This document shows, piece after piece, positions 7,563-16,391 of a stretch of 64,000 bases of DNA. The DNA is from CALRWV02 sp943371965 (lineage in GTDB: Bacteria; Bacteroidota; JABWAT01): contig CALRWV020000002.1 of assembly GCA_943371965.1 (NCBI GenBank), positions 1 to 64,000 on the forward strand, written 5' to 3'. A program made the translations under genes and the position numbers. Under the pieces are notes generated by a model, which saw only the letters and a list, made by a program, of their open reading frames with translations, made no database searches and was not told the origin of the DNA. How positions within the stretch are numbered: the first letter of the stretch is position 1; every line of letters begins with the position of its first letter.

Positions 7563-8679
7563 TACTGATTCCTTCCAAAATCACATTTCCTGCCCGTTCA
7601 GATGCTGAAAACTCTCCGAGGATCGATTGCAATTTTGAAAGTTTTTGTTTTGTCTTTTCCACAAGATCAGGATGATTCAAATAATTTAAAACTGATTCAC
7701 GGATTTTTTCCGCGTTTGCATCTTTTTGAATCAGTTCGGGAACAATCATTTCCTTTGAAATAATATTCACAAGTGAAATCCTGTCCAGTTTCACCACGTA
7801 ACGGCCCAACAAATAAGTCAATGCAGAAGTTTTGTAAATGACTGTCAGCGGTGTTCCGCACAAAGCAGTTTCAAGGGTTGCTGTTCCGGAAGCAACAACT
7901 GCCTGATCTGAATGTTTCATCAAATGATGGGCATCGTTAAAAATCACAGGAATATTATTTTCCTTTGCAATTCGGTAAAGTGCTTGATCAACATTTTCAA
8001 CACCGCCAACAACAGCCTGAATTTTATTCTGTTTGATAAGCGGCAGAACGGCGGAAATCATTTCAGACAATAAAGACAAAACTTCCTGATTTCTGCTCCC
8101 CGGAAGAAGGGCAACCAACGGTTTTGATTTATAAAGTTTGTACTGATCAAAAAATTCATCTTTGTTTCTGTTGAATTTCAACTGCTCAAGAAGTGGATGC
8201 CCGACATAAGTACATTTCACTCCGGCTTTGTCATAAATTTCCTTTTCAAATGGAAGAATGACCAGCATGTGTGAAACCAGTTTTTGAATATCTTTAATCC
8301 GGCCTTTTCCCCAAGCCCAAATTTGCGGTGAAATATAATAGTAAACCGGGATATTTCTTTTTTTGGCTTCGACTGCAAACCGCAAATTGAACCCTGGATA
8401 ATCCACCAAAATTACTGCTTCAGGTTTTCGTTCATCCAGAGATTTTACCAGATTATTTTTCATCTCTTTAATAAACGGAAGATGTTTGATAACCTCAGCA
8501 AAACCCATTATGGAAGTTTGATTGACGTGATAAAGAAGTTCAACTCCTTCCTTCGCCATCAGATCACCGCCCATGCCGTAAAAATTCAATTCAGGTTTTT
8601 GGGATTTCAAATAATGAACCAGGGATGCGGCGTGTTTTTCACCGGAAGGTTCTCCGGCAAGAATGAGGATGGTGTTCAT
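7540..8679 (-). CDS. lpxB: Lipid-A-disaccharide synthase
   Basis: A 379-residue GT19 glycosyltransferase that joins UDP-2,3-diacylglucosamine and lipid X to the lipid A disaccharide. The N-terminus LILAGEPSGEKHAA, the middle YYISPQIWAWGKGR and the C-terminal half with SGTATLETAL are all LpxB hallmarks. The start is placed at 8679. An ATG nine codons upstream (8706) is in frame, but those codons come from the heptamer repeat at 8689-8716 and are not part of the family N-terminus. The last five residues and the stop also lie in a heptamer repeat. Confidence 0.95.
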   Translation of the reverse strand: MNTILILAGEPSGEKHAASLVHYLKSQKPELNFYGMGGDLMAKEGVELLYHVNQTSIMGFAEVIKHLPFIKEMKNNLVKSLDERKPEAVILVDYPGFNLRFAVEAKKRNIPVYYYISPQIWAWGKGRIKDIQKLVSHMLVILPFEKEIYDKAGVKCTYVGHPLLEQLKFNRNKDEFFDQYKLYKSKPLVALLPGSRNQEVLSLLSEMISAVLPLIKQNKIQAVVGGVENVDQALYRIAKENNIPVIFNDAHHLMKHSDQAVVASGTATLETALCGTPLTVIYKTSALTYLLGRYVVKLDRISLVNIISKEMIVPELIQKDANAEKIRESVLNYLNHPDLVEKTKQKLSKLQSILGEFSASERAGNVILEGISRQVVSGK

Positions 8680-8688
8680 GAGGAAAGT

Positions 8689-8763
8689 CCACAGACGATA
8701 GACCACAGACGACAGAAAAAACTATAAAAATAGATGTGGTCTGTTGTCAGTGGTCTGTTGTCT
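8689..8763. repeat. Inverted pair of heptamer repeats between smc and lpxB
   Basis: The left arm (8689-8716) has four units of the CCACAGA/CGACAGA type. The right arm (8736-8763) has four units of the complementary GTGGTCT/GTTGTCT type. The arms can pair imperfectly over about 28 bases around an A/T-rich loop, so the transcript between smc and lpxB could form a long hairpin. A single-arm copy of this family is at 33549-33576. Confidence 0.7.
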
Positions 8764-8768
8764 GAATT

Positions 8769-11700
8769 TTAACTTGCTTGTTTCGCTTCATCAAATTTTA
8801 CTGAAACCAGTTTTGAAACTCCCTTTTCTTCCATGGTCACACCATACATCATGTTTGCAGATTCCATGGTGCGTTTGTTATGTGTAATCATGATAAATTG
8901 GGTGTTCTCACTGAACTTTTTGATGATCTTGGTGTAACGGTCAATATTCGCATCATCAAGAGGTGCATCAACTTCATCCAGGATACAGAATGGTGATGGC
9001 TTAACCAAATAAATGGCAAACAGCAACGCAATGGCTGTCAGGGTTTTTTCTCCACCCGAAAGCAGCATGATTGATTGAGGACGTTTACCGCGAGGTTTTG
9101 CAATAATTTCAATTTTGGCTTCCAGCGGATCCACATTTTCTTCCAATATCAAATCAGCTTCATCGCCTGGGTCGAACAAAGTCAAAAATGTTTTGTTGAA
9201 ATTTTCTTTGATCTGATTGAAAACTTCAAGGAATTGTGCCTGAGCTGTTCTGTTGATTTCTTCAATAGTTTCCTGCAAAGTTTTTTCAGCAGCAACCAAA
9301 TCATCACGCTGGGTTGTCATGAAAGTCAGACGCTCTTTTTCTTTTTCGTATTCTTCAAGAGCCAATGCATTTACGGTTCCAAGATTCCGGACACGTTCTT
9401 TGTAACGTTTAATTTCGTCTTCCAGTTTTGCGGCATCAAATTCATTTTCGTCTTCAAATTCTTTCGGTTCCAGTTCGATCTGATAATTGTCACGGACGTG
9501 ATTTTTCAGGGTCTCAAAACGGATCTGATGTTCGGTAATTTTCGACTGAATCTGCTGTGAAAGTTCAACGGCATTGTCTTTCCGTTTTCTTTTATCACGG
9601 ACTTCTTCTTCCAAACGGCGAACATCACCGCGTTTCTGTCCAACTTCAAGTTCAAGCGTTTCAACTTTTACCTGAAGTTCTTTTTGATCCTGCAGCAAAT
9701 CAATCAAATCACTTTCAGTTTCTGCTGTATCCTTTTCCAAGGTATGAATCATTTCAGTTGCTGTTCTGATTTCTTCATCACGGCGATTGATCTGTGATTT
9801 CAACGCATCGGATTGTGACGCCAATCTTGTTTTCTCGTTGACAGCATTTTGGAGATCGCCCTGAAAACCTACCAACTTGGCACGTGCTTCCTGCGCTTCA
9901 CTGGAATGCAACTGCCATTCAGTTTCAATTTTTTTCAATGATTCTGCAACTTCGGATGCACTTTTCTGAAGCTTGTTGATTTCAAACTGAAGTTCGTCTG
10001 CTCCTGGAAGTAATTCATCAATCTGTTCTTCCAGATTTTTGAATTCATCACCAAGTTTGGAAATTTCTTCTTTGTTTTTTTCGATTCTGGCCTGAAAATT
10101 TTTCAATGAGAAATCGACATTTGAAATATTTTTTTCGATGTCAACATGTTTGCGCTGGACATCTTTCAAAAGCTGATCAACATTCTGGGTCTGCAGATTT
10201 TCGAGATTCAGTTTCAGCGAATAAACTTCTGATTCCTGGTGGTTTTTCTTTTGTTCAAGATCCGCAATTTCACGTTCAAGTTCATGAATTTTTTCGGAAA
10301 TCCCGATGCGTGAATGTCCTTCATGGCTTGATTCACCACCTTTAATTACAGCTTGGTCAGAGAACGACAAACCGCTTTTAGTGAGGAAAGTGAAATGTGG
10401 ATTTTGTTTGAAAAGTGATGCTGCAGTTTCATCAGATTCAACCAGATAAACACCGTTGAAAATTGTCTTGAAAAGATTATCGTACTGTGTTTGTGAAGTC
10501 ACAAGAGTTTCAGCAGAAACAGCACCGGAAATTGTTTGAGTTGAACCGGAAACAGACTTCAATCTGTCAAGCAAAATAAAGGAAGCAACTCCTTTTTTCT
10601 GCTGCTTCAATTTTCCAAGAAGACTGACCGCTTCAGTTTCGTTGGAAGCAATCACATAATTCGCTTTATCGCCCAACCATTGAGTAATAACCGGAAGCCA
10701 TTCTTCCTTCTTTACAGTTACGATATCAGATATAGTTGTCAGATTTTTTGCTTTTTCATTCTGCAGCAAATACCTGACACCTTCCGGAACTCCTTCAAAA
10801 CTTTCATAGATGGAATTCAAAAATGATTTGCGCTGATTTTTGGATTGAAGTTCAACCGCAATCAGTGAAATCTGCTGACGTGCGGCATCCAGATTCTGAC
10901 GTGCCTGTTCAATCAAAGCACCATGATTTTTCACCTTGTCTTCAGCCATTGCCAGTTCTTCAATAATCTGTTTTTCTGAAAAGCGGAGCTCATCCAGTTC
11001 TGCGGTTAAATCTTCACGGTTTTCCTGAAGGCTTTCATTTTCCTTTTCAATATTTTCAATCCGCTGGTTGATTGAATCTTTTCTGGATTTGAAACGTTCG
11101 ATCTCACTTTTCTTTGCAGAAAGCTGGTTCAAAAGCGTCACACTTTTTGTGTTTATTTCAGCAGCGTCTTTCCGTTTTTCATTCAGATGAATTTCAAATG
11201 ACTTGCTGGTTTCCTGAACAATATTATAAGCGCCTTCAGCCGATGAAATAAGATTCCTGAAATTATCGATCTGTGCTTCTGCTTCCTTCACACGGAAATT
11301 CAATTCATCGATGGCTTCGAAGGTTTCTTCCTTTTCGCGTTTTGAGCGTTCGATGTTTGATTCGTAATTGATTTTGTTCTGTTTGTTCAGTGCAATTTTC
11401 TGTTCTTTTTGTCCAACCTTATCACGCTGAAGATTATATTCTTTCTGGAGCAGTGACAGTTTTTCTTCCAATCTGATCAGCTCAGTTTGAATCACTTCCA
11501 TCGATGCTTCACTGGTTCCAAGTTCAGCGCTCAATTCAGCACTCTCAGCGTTTACAACAGCAAGTTGATCATTTAGGGGAATCAGTTTTTTTAAAATCAG
11601 TGAATAGTTTCGTTCAGCGTGTTCAATTTCAAGTTTTTTCAGTTCATCAACATAAGTTTTGTACTGTTCTGCTTTTTTTGCCTGACGTTCAAGAGAGTTT

Positions 11701-12305
11701 ACATTTTTCTGAACTTCTGAAACCAAATCCTGAATCCTGATCAGATCGTTACTGGTTTGTTCCAGTTTTCTCAACGCCTGTTTCCTGCGGGATTTATATT
11801 TGGTAACTCCTGCAGCTTCTTCAAACAATTTACGTCTGTCATCGGCACGTTCGGATAAAATATCTTCAATCATCTTCAATTCGATGACCGAATATGCATC
11901 TGATCCCATTCCTGTATCCATAAACAGATCAACAATATCTTTCAAACGGCAGGGAACTTTATTCAGAAGATATTCCGATTCACCTGACCGGAACAACCGT
12001 CTTGTTAGGGTTACTTCGGTATATTCTGTTGGAAGAATATTTTTTGTGTTTTCGATTGTCAGAGAAACTTCTGCCATTCCCAATGGTTTTCGGTTCCGGG
12101 TTCCGTTAAAAATCACGTTTTCCATTTTATCGGCACGGAGGGTTGAGGCTTTGTGCTCACCCAATACCCAACGGATTGCATCGGCAACATTGGTTTTTCC
12201 GCAACCGTTCGGCCCAACAATCGCAGTAATTCCTGAATCAAAACGCACATTGGTTTTCTGTGCAAAACTTTTAAAACCGTGAACTTCTAATTTTGATAAA
12301 TACAT
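8769..12305 (-). CDS. smc: Chromosome segregation ATPase SMC
   Basis: A 1178-residue SMC protein that organises and segregates the chromosome as a dimer, normally with ScpA and ScpB (not in this window). The N-terminal P-loop GPNGCGKTN is at residues 31-39. Long coiled coils flank a hinge domain near residues 500-650, containing the conserved glycine-rich segment after AVIKGG. The ABC signature LLSGGEKTL begins near 1081 and Walker B ILDEVDAPLDD near 1107. The length is typical. The C-terminus is compact with no extension. It lies just upstream of lpxB on the same strand, separated by an inverted heptamer pair. Confidence 0.97.
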   Translation of the reverse strand: MYLSKLEVHGFKSFAQKTNVRFDSGITAIVGPNGCGKTNVADAIRWVLGEHKASTLRADKMENVIFNGTRNRKPLGMAEVSLTIENTKNILPTEYTEVTLTRRLFRSGESEYLLNKVPCRLKDIVDLFMDTGMGSDAYSVIELKMIEDILSERADDRRKLFEEAAGVTKYKSRRKQALRKLEQTSNDLIRIQDLVSEVQKNVNSLERQAKKAEQYKTYVDELKKLEIEHAERNYSLILKKLIPLNDQLAVVNAESAELSAELGTSEASMEVIQTELIRLEEKLSLLQKEYNLQRDKVGQKEQKIALNKQNKINYESNIERSKREKEETFEAIDELNFRVKEAEAQIDNFRNLISSAEGAYNIVQETSKSFEIHLNEKRKDAAEINTKSVTLLNQLSAKKSEIERFKSRKDSINQRIENIEKENESLQENREDLTAELDELRFSEKQIIEELAMAEDKVKNHGALIEQARQNLDAARQQISLIAVELQSKNQRKSFLNSIYESFEGVPEGVRYLLQNEKAKNLTTISDIVTVKKEEWLPVITQWLGDKANYVIASNETEAVSLLGKLKQQKKGVASFILLDRLKSVSGSTQTISGAVSAETLVTSQTQYDNLFKTIFNGVYLVESDETAASLFKQNPHFTFLTKSGLSFSDQAVIKGGESSHEGHSRIGISEKIHELEREIADLEQKKNHQESEVYSLKLNLENLQTQNVDQLLKDVQRKHVDIEKNISNVDFSLKNFQARIEKNKEEISKLGDEFKNLEEQIDELLPGADELQFEINKLQKSASEVAESLKKIETEWQLHSSEAQEARAKLVGFQGDLQNAVNEKTRLASQSDALKSQINRRDEEIRTATEMIHTLEKDTAETESDLIDLLQDQKELQVKVETLELEVGQKRGDVRRLEEEVRDKRKRKDNAVELSQQIQSKITEHQIRFETLKNHVRDNYQIELEPKEFEDENEFDAAKLEDEIKRYKERVRNLGTVNALALEEYEKEKERLTFMTTQRDDLVAAEKTLQETIEEINRTAQAQFLEVFNQIKENFNKTFLTLFDPGDEADLILEENVDPLEAKIEIIAKPRGKRPQSIMLLSGGEKTLTAIALLFAIYLVKPSPFCILDEVDAPLDDANIDRYTKIIKKFSENTQFIMITHNKRTMESANMMYGVTMEEKGVSKLVSVKFDEAKQAS

Positions 12306-12384
12306 AACTTTTCTGTGTTTCCTGAAACCACTTTAATCAGTGGCAGTGTTTGAATGTGCAGAAATAAAAATCTGCGTTTTAAAT

Positions 12385-14943
12385 TTATTTGAAAGCTGTC
12401 AGCGCATTGAAAAAATAATCAGTCGCCCTGTAATAATGTTCATAGTGGAAATAAATGGCAATCAATACAATTCCAACAATTAAAAATCCTGTTATATAAA
12501 CTCTTGCAGGGTGCGATACCATAATAATTCTGAGTCCTTTCAGAACCCTGAAAATTGTCCAGAAAACCAAAAAGATGATCAGGTAGACCACATATGGAAC
12601 AACCCATGAAGCTGAGATGACAACCTGTTCAAAAATCATGGCAAGAAGAACAATCACCAAAGTTGGTGAAGCTGACCAGATTATTGAAATCAGTGATTGG
12701 GAAAATGTTACTTTTCGTTTGGTAATCCATCCGAGAAGAACCAGAAAAAATACAGACAAAAACAAACAGACAGCTAGAAACAAAGACAAAAGCAATATTC
12801 CCCAAATCGGATTCCATGTCCACCAGATAATGGTTTCTTTTACCCAAACCCACGGAAAGAAAACGCTCAGTAAATAATCAAAAGTCTGTGAACTTCTCAA
12901 GCCATAACTGAAACTCAGTGAAAACAATGCCCATGAAGTTGTCAGAAGAAATACCAGCCCGAAAGTTTGAAGACCGAGTATAACACGGTGGTCACGTATA
13001 TCGGAAAAAAAGCTGAACGGACGGTTGATGCTTCTTGTCAGGTTGTCACGGAACCTGCGGTTTGTACTGAAGAAAAACATAAATATGAAAATCATAATAA
13101 CACCAAGTACAGGAAAAATTACCTGAACACCTGAATGGTATTTTCCTATGGTCGGATTAAAAGTGATTTCGTTGTTGAACATTTTTCTCAGATACTCAAA
13201 AGCAGTTCGTTCTGTCAGATCATCATTCAGCAATCCTGTTGTGATTTTGTGCTGATCCAGATTTCCTGAAATCAATCTCGGTGTCTGTGATTCAAAATCC
13301 TGAAAAGTTCCGGCAAACGATCCAATCAATTTGTCAGATTGCTTGATGACCTTGTACCTGTCCATAAAATATTTGGCCTGATATTCCTGGCTGCGGTGAT
13401 CACTGTATCCACCGTGATTATCAGGAATTATTTCTTTTCCGTAACCGGCAATAAAGAAATTTCCTTTTTCAGAAACAGTATCAATTACAGATTTAAATTC
13501 ATCAAGAGAAAGTCCGGAAACATCCAATCCAACAAGATCAAATGAATTGAATTTTTCAACAATTGAAAAATCTTTTGTAACGAAATAAGTTAATATATCA
13601 TCACTGGATTTTCTGATGACTTCAGAATATTCATTGGCAACGGTTTCATTATTTCGTTTTGAATAATTCCCACCAATTCCGATTGCAATAACTGAAGGAT
13701 TGAACCTGCTTCTTTTTGTCAGGTCAGTCAGCATGTTTTCAGTATGAACTTTAATGTTCTGTGATTCACCAATATCAACCGGCATATTAAAAGATGGGAT
13801 TTCAGTAAAAACCAAAAGCCCCAAACTGTCGCATATTTCCAGTGTTGAAAATGTTGGCGGGAATCCATAAAAACGGATACTGTTAACTCCGGAAGTTTTC
13901 AGCAGTCTCAGTTTTTTCAGCATCAGTTGATCTGCATATATAACATTGTTGATTTTGTAATCTTCAACAATGTTGAAACCTTTTAACTGGATTTCCTTTG
14001 AGTTCAAAACCAGTTTGCCGTCTTTTAATCTAACAGTCCGGAAAGAAACCGGGAACGAAATTTCATCAATCAATACAGAATTCGCCTTTACTGAAACAAC
14101 CGATTTATAAATCTTCGGATTTTCCGGTGACCACAATTCCGGCTTTCCTACAAGTTCAGGAAAACTGACATCAACAGACTTACCTGAATTAATCAATTCA
14201 TTTTGAGTTGCTGTAAACAAAGGAGCTTCGGGTAAAGCAGGATCAATAATTGAATAAGAAATCTGAACTGAAACACCATTTGCAATCCAACTGCTTTCAA
14301 TTCCAGCTTCATTCGCAACAAAATCTGCTGACTTGATTGAGAATGAAGGTTTCAGTTTGACTTCATTTCTTACAGCATCAACTGAGTATTTGAAATCCGG
14401 ATTTTGAACGGAAACTGGTGGAAGAATTTGTAACCAGGTTGAACCTGTAACTCCACCGAAACTGGATGGTTCTCCCGGTTTTGGAATTAATGGCAGTGAA
14501 TTATCAATTGAAAGATTTTCATCAACCAAAAGTGAAAGTTTTACCTGATTTTTTGTATTCAAAAATTCCTGTGAAACAGGCATTTTAAAAGACAAATATC
14601 CACCCTGATGACTGCCGATAAACTGGTCATTTACCAAAAGAGAAACAGAATGGTTGATTCCAAATGAGACAAATTCGAGTGATCTGCCTTTGATTTCAGG
14701 AATTTTGATTGTCTTGAAGATTAAAATGGATTGTGGGGAAGAAGAACGGTAAGGAATTTTAAACGCAATTTCATTCTGGTCTTCATCCAAAAATTTCCAC
14801 TCGCCATCCAACGGAATTAAAGTACGTGTGTTGGATTTGAAAATTGTATAATTATCAGGAGTGTTATTAGCACTAAAATCTTGAGAAACAAGAGTTTGCA
14901 AAAAAACAACAAATGAAATTAAAAAAGAAAAGAGAGATTTCAA
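12385..14943 (-). CDS. GH2-like pseudoenzyme fused to a multi-spanning membrane domain
   Basis: An 852-residue protein with a signal peptide (1-20). A GH2 sugar-binding β-sandwich region (about 40-180) and an Ig-like region (190-305) precede a GH2-type TIM barrel (about 310-560). The barrel keeps the landmarks RFNPSVIAIGIGGN (413-426) and the SQEYQAKYFMDRY segment. The acid/base Glu that normally follows the Asn of the first motif is replaced by Tyr427, and the nucleophile Glu of the 'SEFG' motif is replaced by Gly500 (AGYG). The enzyme is therefore probably inactive and may only bind carbohydrate. From residue 607 about six hydrophobic segments follow; the last four resemble a Yip1-type domain. 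Function unknown. Confidence 0.75.
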   Translation of the reverse strand: MKSLFSFLISFVVFLQTLVSQDFSANNTPDNYTIFKSNTRTLIPLDGEWKFLDEDQNEIAFKIPYRSSSPQSILIFKTIKIPEIKGRSLEFVSFGINHSVSLLVNDQFIGSHQGGYLSFKMPVSQEFLNTKNQVKLSLLVDENLSIDNSLPLIPKPGEPSSFGGVTGSTWLQILPPVSVQNPDFKYSVDAVRNEVKLKPSFSIKSADFVANEAGIESSWIANGVSVQISYSIIDPALPEAPLFTATQNELINSGKSVDVSFPELVGKPELWSPENPKIYKSVVSVKANSVLIDEISFPVSFRTVRLKDGKLVLNSKEIQLKGFNIVEDYKINNVIYADQLMLKKLRLLKTSGVNSIRFYGFPPTFSTLEICDSLGLLVFTEIPSFNMPVDIGESQNIKVHTENMLTDLTKRSRFNPSVIAIGIGGNYSKRNNETVANEYSEVIRKSSDDILTYFVTKDFSIVEKFNSFDLVGLDVSGLSLDEFKSVIDTVSEKGNFFIAGYGKEIIPDNHGGYSDHRSQEYQAKYFMDRYKVIKQSDKLIGSFAGTFQDFESQTPRLISGNLDQHKITTGLLNDDLTERTAFEYLRKMFNNEITFNPTIGKYHSGVQVIFPVLGVIMIFIFMFFFSTNRRFRDNLTRSINRPFSFFSDIRDHRVILGLQTFGLVFLLTTSWALFSLSFSYGLRSSQTFDYLLSVFFPWVWVKETIIWWTWNPIWGILLLSLFLAVCLFLSVFFLVLLGWITKRKVTFSQSLISIIWSASPTLVIVLLAMIFEQVVISASWVVPYVVYLIIFLVFWTIFRVLKGLRIIMVSHPARVYITGFLIVGIVLIAIYFHYEHYYRATDYFFNALTAFK

Positions 14944-15180
14944 TGTACTTTCCTGAAGTCCGTTTTTTGGAAAAAAATCAGCAAGGTGCGAAAGTACAAA
15001 TGGAGGCAGGTAAAATCAATAAAAAGAGGTTACCGGAGGCATATCGAAATGCTAATATTTAATGACAGGGTTTTTCTTAACAATTGAAAGCAAAAGCACT
15101 ATAAATTATTGATTATTATGATTTTGCTTTTCTTTATTTACTGCAAATGAAACAGTTTTACTTTGGTCTTATTACTCTTT

Positions 15181-16167
15181 TCAAAGGATATTGTCCCACT
15201 TCTGACCTGTATCTCCAAGTTTTTGGGAACGGTGGTAAACGTGGGACAGTAATGATGACATTTGTCTGACGAGACGATCAAGCATGTTGAATTCTGCTTC
15301 TGTAATCAATTGATTCCTGTGAATCAAAATGGTACCGAAAACTTCATGGGCATTGAAATCAATGGCTTTTCCGGTAAGAAACAACCGTTCATCAATATCA
15401 AACACTGGAATGGCGACTTCAGCAATCAAACTTACTTCCTGAGCCCATTTTGGATCAATTGCTTTTCCGGATTTGAATGCATTGTTGACAAAAAATCCTT
15501 TCTTGCTTTTAAAGAGATCCATAATTGTAGATTCTGAAGTAACGAAAATTTCATCCAAGGGCAGTTCAAGACCTATGATACCTGAGTGAGCCAATTTCTT
15601 CATTTTAGATGTTTTTTTATCAAATACCCAAAAGGAAACGTTTTCAAGATTCATATTGGCAAGCAGTGAATTTACAAGAGTTTGTGCAACCACATTCTGG
15701 TCGACTGTGCGTGATGCTTTCGCAATTTCACCAATTATCCGCTGTTTTTTTCTCAGCAACTCGGTATCGCCAATTTCTTCGTTTGGAATGGTATGTTTTT
15801 CAGAAATATTCAAAAAGATCAGGGAAGACAATCTTTCAAAATCAACCGGTTTCGGAAGAAATTCCAGTGCACCCATTGCTTCAGCTTCAATTTTCAAACT
15901 TTCTGTAGGCAATGAACTCATTACTATAATTGGAACATCTTCAACTGATTTATCTGCACGGAGAGCCTGAACCAGTGAAGTACCGGTAAGTCCGGGCATG
16001 TAGACGTCTGAAATAATCAAATGGATTGCTTCTCGCTTAACTGCTTCGATAGCCTGCTGAGAATTCTCGGTTTTTATTACTTTATAACCTATTTGTGACA
16101 ATTTTACACTTAAAAAAGTAAGCAGGTTAAGATCATCATCAATTAAAAGTATCGTTTTTTGACTCAT
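15181..16167 (-). CDS. Response regulator with receiver and GAF-like domain
   Basis: A 328-residue protein. The receiver domain spans 1-120 with acidic Asp10-Asp12, phospho-acceptor Asp54 in IISDVYMPG, and the conserved Lys in FLPKPVD near 105. Residues about 140-315 look like a GAF domain, with an opening helix, LENVSFWVFDKKTSKMKKLA and later strands. No DNA-binding or enzymatic output domain is seen. No histidine kinase gene lies nearby, so the partner is unknown. About 220-240 non-coding bases flank it on each side, so it is likely monocistronic. Confidence 0.85.
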   Translation of the reverse strand: MSQKTILLIDDDLNLLTFLSVKLSQIGYKVIKTENSQQAIEAVKREAIHLIISDVYMPGLTGTSLVQALRADKSVEDVPIIVMSSLPTESLKIEAEAMGALEFLPKPVDFERLSSLIFLNISEKHTIPNEEIGDTELLRKKQRIIGEIAKASRTVDQNVVAQTLVNSLLANMNLENVSFWVFDKKTSKMKKLAHSGIIGLELPLDEIFVTSESTIMDLFKSKKGFFVNNAFKSGKAIDPKWAQEVSLIAEVAIPVFDIDERLFLTGKAIDFNAHEVFGTILIHRNQLITEAEFNMLDRLVRQMSSLLSHVYHRSQKLGDTGQKWDNIL

Positions 16168-16391
16168 TTAGTAAGATTCCACTGTAATTTGAATTAAAAG
16201 TACAATGCCCTTTGCAAATTCTGTTCCGAATGCAGAAATCCTGGTTTCAATAATTTTATTACCTCATTTTAATTTCAATCTTACCGTTTTATCTGTTGCA
16301 TTCACTTCGTTATTATATTTGAATTGAATGAGACTTAAAGGGATTCATTCAATTCTGAACATTTTATTTCCGATTTTTTTGTATGAAGGAT

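Noticed and set aside
8680..8706. Longer start for lpxB
   Set aside because: The nine extra codons come from a heptamer repeat; the LpxB family begins at 8679.
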